Of a DNA stretch of 22,199 nt, positions 19,806 through 22,199 are shown one piece after another. The DNA is from a virus, in IMG/VR virus record IMGVR_UViG_3300004369_000170, positions 1 to 22,199 of that record, one strand, 5' to 3'. Each line of letters opens with the position of its first letter. The first letter of the stretch is position 1. Position numbers and translations under genes: made by a program. The notes under the pieces were generated by a model. The model did no database searches. It was not told the origin of the DNA and saw nothing but the letters and a program-made list of their open reading frames with translations.

Positions 19806-21670
19806 CTTCTACCGTCTGTTCTAATATCTAAGCGTGTTGCTCCTAGTCTCCAGCCTACATTACTATTTCCTGAATTTTCTGCATCATCATCTGACTCTAT
19901 GCGTATAACTGCTTGCCTAGCTCTAGCTCTTATATTTGCTTGCTGAGTAGAGCTACTAATAGCACTGGTTGAAGATGTAGTTAGAGAGTCACCCGGATAG
20001 TTTCTTGTTTTAATTACAATATTTACTCTTCCTGCGCTTGAATTACTTAAAAATCTTAAATCAGGAATAATTCTATTAATAAAGGCAAAAGATTCGCCAT
20101 CACCAATATCAAAATCACTGCTTTCGATATATACATTAGTCATGGGCGAGCCATCATCATCATAACCAAATTCATGTTCATAAAGATAATTATTAGCGGT
20201 TGCTCTAGGATAGCTTTCTGTTCCACGATCTAGCCAAGCTGTTCTACTTAAATTGCCATAAGTCCATACTTTTTCTTCATAGTTGTACATAACATATCTA
20301 TCAACTTCTTCGCTAGAAGATGAAGGATAGAACCAACCCACTTCATTAAATTCAGAATTAGAAAATGCTAAAGTTTTAAATATTTGTCCATCATTTATGT
20401 CTTCAAATACATAATTTAAAACTGTGCATGGAACTTTCTGCACTGATCCATTGTAGGCATAAAAAGAGTCGTATCCCATCCAAAATACGCCGACAGGTGA
20501 TGTTGTAGCAGCTTTAGGTGCAACCAGCCCTGTGTTTTCATTAATTAAGTTGACACCGAAAGTGAATGGTGGTCCGATAAACTGCATACTGTATAAAGAT
20601 GTATCAGTCCAAATAAGTATTTCTTGTCTTGCTTTTACAGCCCCAATAATCTCAGAACCAGAAGAAAGTCTTAAACTTCCTGCTGTATTGGTATTAAGAG
20701 GCTCAAATTCTAAAGCGTTTTCTTGGTCTGAAAAAGAAATAAGCATTGGGTCAATGGATCCTGTTCTAGTTCCTCCAGAAAGAGGGTCTGAGCCTAAGAC
20801 AATCAAATGTCTGTCTACTTCGGAAACAATTACTTGCAAAGCAACAGTTGGAACTTGATTAGCTCCAGATATTCCTGATAATTCAACCGCTCTTGTATTT
20901 ACTCCGTTAGTAGCATCCCAGTAATATATACCGCCGGCTCTTGGATTTATTACCAAATCTTCTCCAAAATTGTCTGCGCTCCACAATCTAAGTTGATTAG
21001 TTGATGACAAAGAAGTTGAGCTTCCCCAAGCACCTGCTCCCCATGTTCCCACCCCATATCCAGATGAAGGAACATAAACATCTAATCCAACGTTTATCTG
21101 ATATTCGCCAACTACAGATGATCCTCCGTTTCCAGTATCAGACCCATCTGCTAAAACTGTATTTCCATCTGTATCTTTTGCTTCTACAGTATAGCTATCA
21201 GAATCAATAATAGTTGCTATTTGATATTCTTGGTTAAGAACTGTATCGGTAATATTACCGCCTAAAGACACTGCTCCTGAGAATGTAACAAAATCATTCT
21301 GCGCAGCACCATGTGCTGTATCTGAGACAGTTAGTGTCGCATCTCCGTTTACAGCAGCAAAGGTTACATCTCCTGCTGCGGTTGTTGATCTAATAGGAGT
21401 AACATCATTAAAGCTGTCTCCTTCTTCAATGTAATATTTAAGATTCGTTCCTATCCCAAGAAATTTATTGCCACTTAGTGCAACCCAGCTTTCTAGATCT
21501 CTACAAGTTCCTAAAAAAGTGTTAAAATTGTTTTTTCTCCAGCCACCGATTTTTTGTGGTCTTCCGTTTCTAAAACGGACTAGATTAACATCAAACCAAC
21601 CGCCTTCATTGTCGTAAGCGGTTCCTTCTCTTACTATTCCGGGTCTGAATTGAAATTTATTAAGTGCCAT
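19802..21670 (-). CDS. Tail nozzle/hub-like virion protein (622 aa)
   Basis: A 622-residue beta-rich protein. The start FQFRPGIVREGTAYDNEGGW and NLVRFRNGRPQKIGGWR is the hallmark N-terminus of a large class of marine podovirus virion proteins. Residues 100-190 hold an inserted Thr/Asp/Gly-rich beta domain. About 330-470 has repeated beta blades (VKARQEILIWTDTSLYSMQF, then VGVFWMGYDSFYAYNGSVQK) like the propeller-type P22 gp10 or T7 gp12 nozzle proteins. The assignment as tail nozzle or hub rests on pattern resemblance, not alignment. It follows the nuclease gene with no gap and lacks a clear ribosome binding site. Confidence 0.65.
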   Translation of the reverse strand: MALNKFQFRPGIVREGTAYDNEGGWFDVNLVRFRNGRPQKIGGWRKNNFNTFLGTCRDLESWVALSGNKFLGIGTNLKYYIEEGDSFNDVTPIRSTTAAGDVTFAAVNGDATLTVSDTAHGAAQNDFVTFSGAVSLGGNITDTVLNQEYQIATIIDSDSYTVEAKDTDGNTVLADGSDTGNGGSSVVGEYQINVGLDVYVPSSGYGVGTWGAGAWGSSTSLSSTNQLRLWSADNFGEDLVINPRAGGIYYWDATNGVNTRAVELSGISGANQVPTVALQVIVSEVDRHLIVLGSDPLSGGTRTGSIDPMLISFSDQENALEFEPLNTNTAGSLRLSSGSEIIGAVKARQEILIWTDTSLYSMQFIGPPFTFGVNLINENTGLVAPKAATTSPVGVFWMGYDSFYAYNGSVQKVPCTVLNYVFEDINDGQIFKTLAFSNSEFNEVGWFYPSSSSEEVDRYVMYNYEEKVWTYGNLSRTAWLDRGTESYPRATANNYLYEHEFGYDDDGSPMTNVYIESSDFDIGDGESFAFINRIIPDLRFLSNSSAGRVNIVIKTRNYPGDSLTTSSTSAISSSTQQANIRARARQAVIRIESDDDAENSGNSNVGWRLGATRLDIRTDGRR

Positions 21671-22114
21671 CTATATAGGTTCTAACTCTGGTATTTTATT
21701 TATTTTAAGTAAAGTTTTAATCAAAGACTCTTCAGAGTCAATCTTTTGTAGATTTTCTACAGTTTTGGCAACAGAGTTTTCTACTTCACAAAAAGGCAAG
21801 AAAAAAACCTTGTTGATAGGCAAAGCAACTAAACAAAAAATGTCTACTTGCCCGCTACCATATCTTAGCATTTTATTCTTTCTATTGTTATCTGCATTTG
21901 ATCTAAAATCCCAACGGTAGTAGTCTTTATTATCTTTTTGGTAAATGCTGTTAGTGGTTTTAACTTGTATGCGATAAAGTTGACCTTGATGATCAAGGAT
22001 AAGATCGGATTTATGACCTTCTGGAGCTAATATGACAGAGTCGCAATATCTCAACAAATAGGATGCTGCTAAATATTCTCCAGCAAGAGCTACTCTTGCA
22101 GAAGGGTGGGACAT
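21671..22114 (-). CDS. PD-(D/E)XK endonuclease, resembling I-Ssp6803I-type enzymes
   Basis: A 147-residue protein with a compact nuclease core: E13 (ALAGEYLAASYLL), D37 (HKSDLILD), and Q50-V-K52 (LYRIQVKTT). Length, motif order and Gln in place of the catalytic acid in the last motif recall the small PD-(D/E)XK homing endonuclease group that includes I-Ssp6803I. Cellular and phage members of the fold also resolve junctions. AGGAG precedes the ATG. It stands between two virion genes with nine bases to the upstream stop and none to the downstream start, unusual for a resolvase and more like a free-standing homing endonuclease or an adopted structural-operon gene. Confidence 0.7.
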   Translation of the reverse strand: MSHPSARVALAGEYLAASYLLRYCDSVILAPEGHKSDLILDHQGQLYRIQVKTTNSIYQKDNKDYYRWDFRSNADNNRKNKMLRYGSGQVDIFCLVALPINKVFFLPFCEVENSVAKTVENLQKIDSEESLIKTLLKINKIPELEPI

Positions 22115-22122
22115 TTAAACTC

Positions 22123-22199
22123 CTATATGTTATGCCAATCTTTTCCTTCAAAAAGTAATGCTTCGGCTTCTCTTCTTCTAGTAAGACCTGCTAGAACCT
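22123..22199 (-). CDS. 3' end of a minus-strand virion gene (partial)
   Basis: The minus-strand frame is open from the window edge for 24 codons, LAGLTRRREAEALLFEGKDW and HNI, then TAG (22125-22123). It ends nine bases before the nuclease start, in operon spacing. The end resembles C-termini of marine phage virion proteins with an R-R-R-E-A-E-A-L-L-F-E run, but the gene cannot be named from this part. Confidence 0.5.
   Translation of the reverse strand, partial: VLAGLTRRREAEALLFEGKDWHNI

Overview
This window looks like part of the genome of an AT-rich tailed bacteriophage, probably a marine podovirus-like phage of an alphaproteobacterial host. I infer this from the low GC content, the tightly overlapping genes, a small terminase subunit, a Prim-Pol/helicase replication protein, a phage recombination module, and a long block of minus-strand virion genes in the style of uncultured marine phages. 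The host assignment is inference. No integrase, lysin, tRNA or recognisable capsid/portal gene lies in the window, and genes are cut at both ends.

Layout, left to right. (1) 1-792: the end of a plus-strand gene, then a minus-strand small terminase gene and a small unknown gene. (2) 793-1672: about 0.9 kb without a recognisable protein gene. It holds an AT-rich repeat/palindrome field, TGACAC repeats, a promoter with an operator-like palindrome, and then about 490 nt whose segments pair into a tiled set of helices. I read the last part as a large structured RNA of no class I recognise. (3) 1673-3105: small plus-strand genes of unknown function, including a 23-residue membrane peptide and a leader that could mask its own ribosome binding site. 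(4) 3106-3327: promoter plus terminator framing a putative RNA of about 95 nt, two DnaA-box-like sites, and an operator-like palindrome before a small heat-shock protein gene. (5) 7249 down to 3719 on the minus strand: a recombination operon with a Sak4-like ATPase, a DUF669-like ssDNA-binding candidate, a Ref-like HNH nuclease, a RecE/RecB-like exonuclease and a second PD-(D/E)XK nuclease. (6) 7250-7355: divergent promoters sharing one operator. (7) 7356-10589 on the plus strand: a Cro/YdaS-like DNA-binding protein, the Prim-Pol/helicase, a 26-residue membrane peptide, a DUF6378-like protein and a DUF1415-like protein. (8) 22199 down to 10581 on the minus strand: virion genes, mostly joined by overlaps of a few bases, with a nuclease gene among them.

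How the parts may work together. The palindrome GTTGA-N5-TCAAC occurs both at the promoter of the structured-RNA region (1136-1150) and between the divergent replication and recombination promoters (7326-7340). The first gene rightward of the second site encodes a small helix-turn-helix protein, so one regulator may coordinate the RNA/early region, recombination and replication. The Prim-Pol/helicase would drive replication. The Sak4-like ATPase, ssDNA-binding protein and exonuclease would handle recombination. The most novel element is the structured RNA at about 1172-1660, whose first helix begins about where transcription from the upstream promoter should start.
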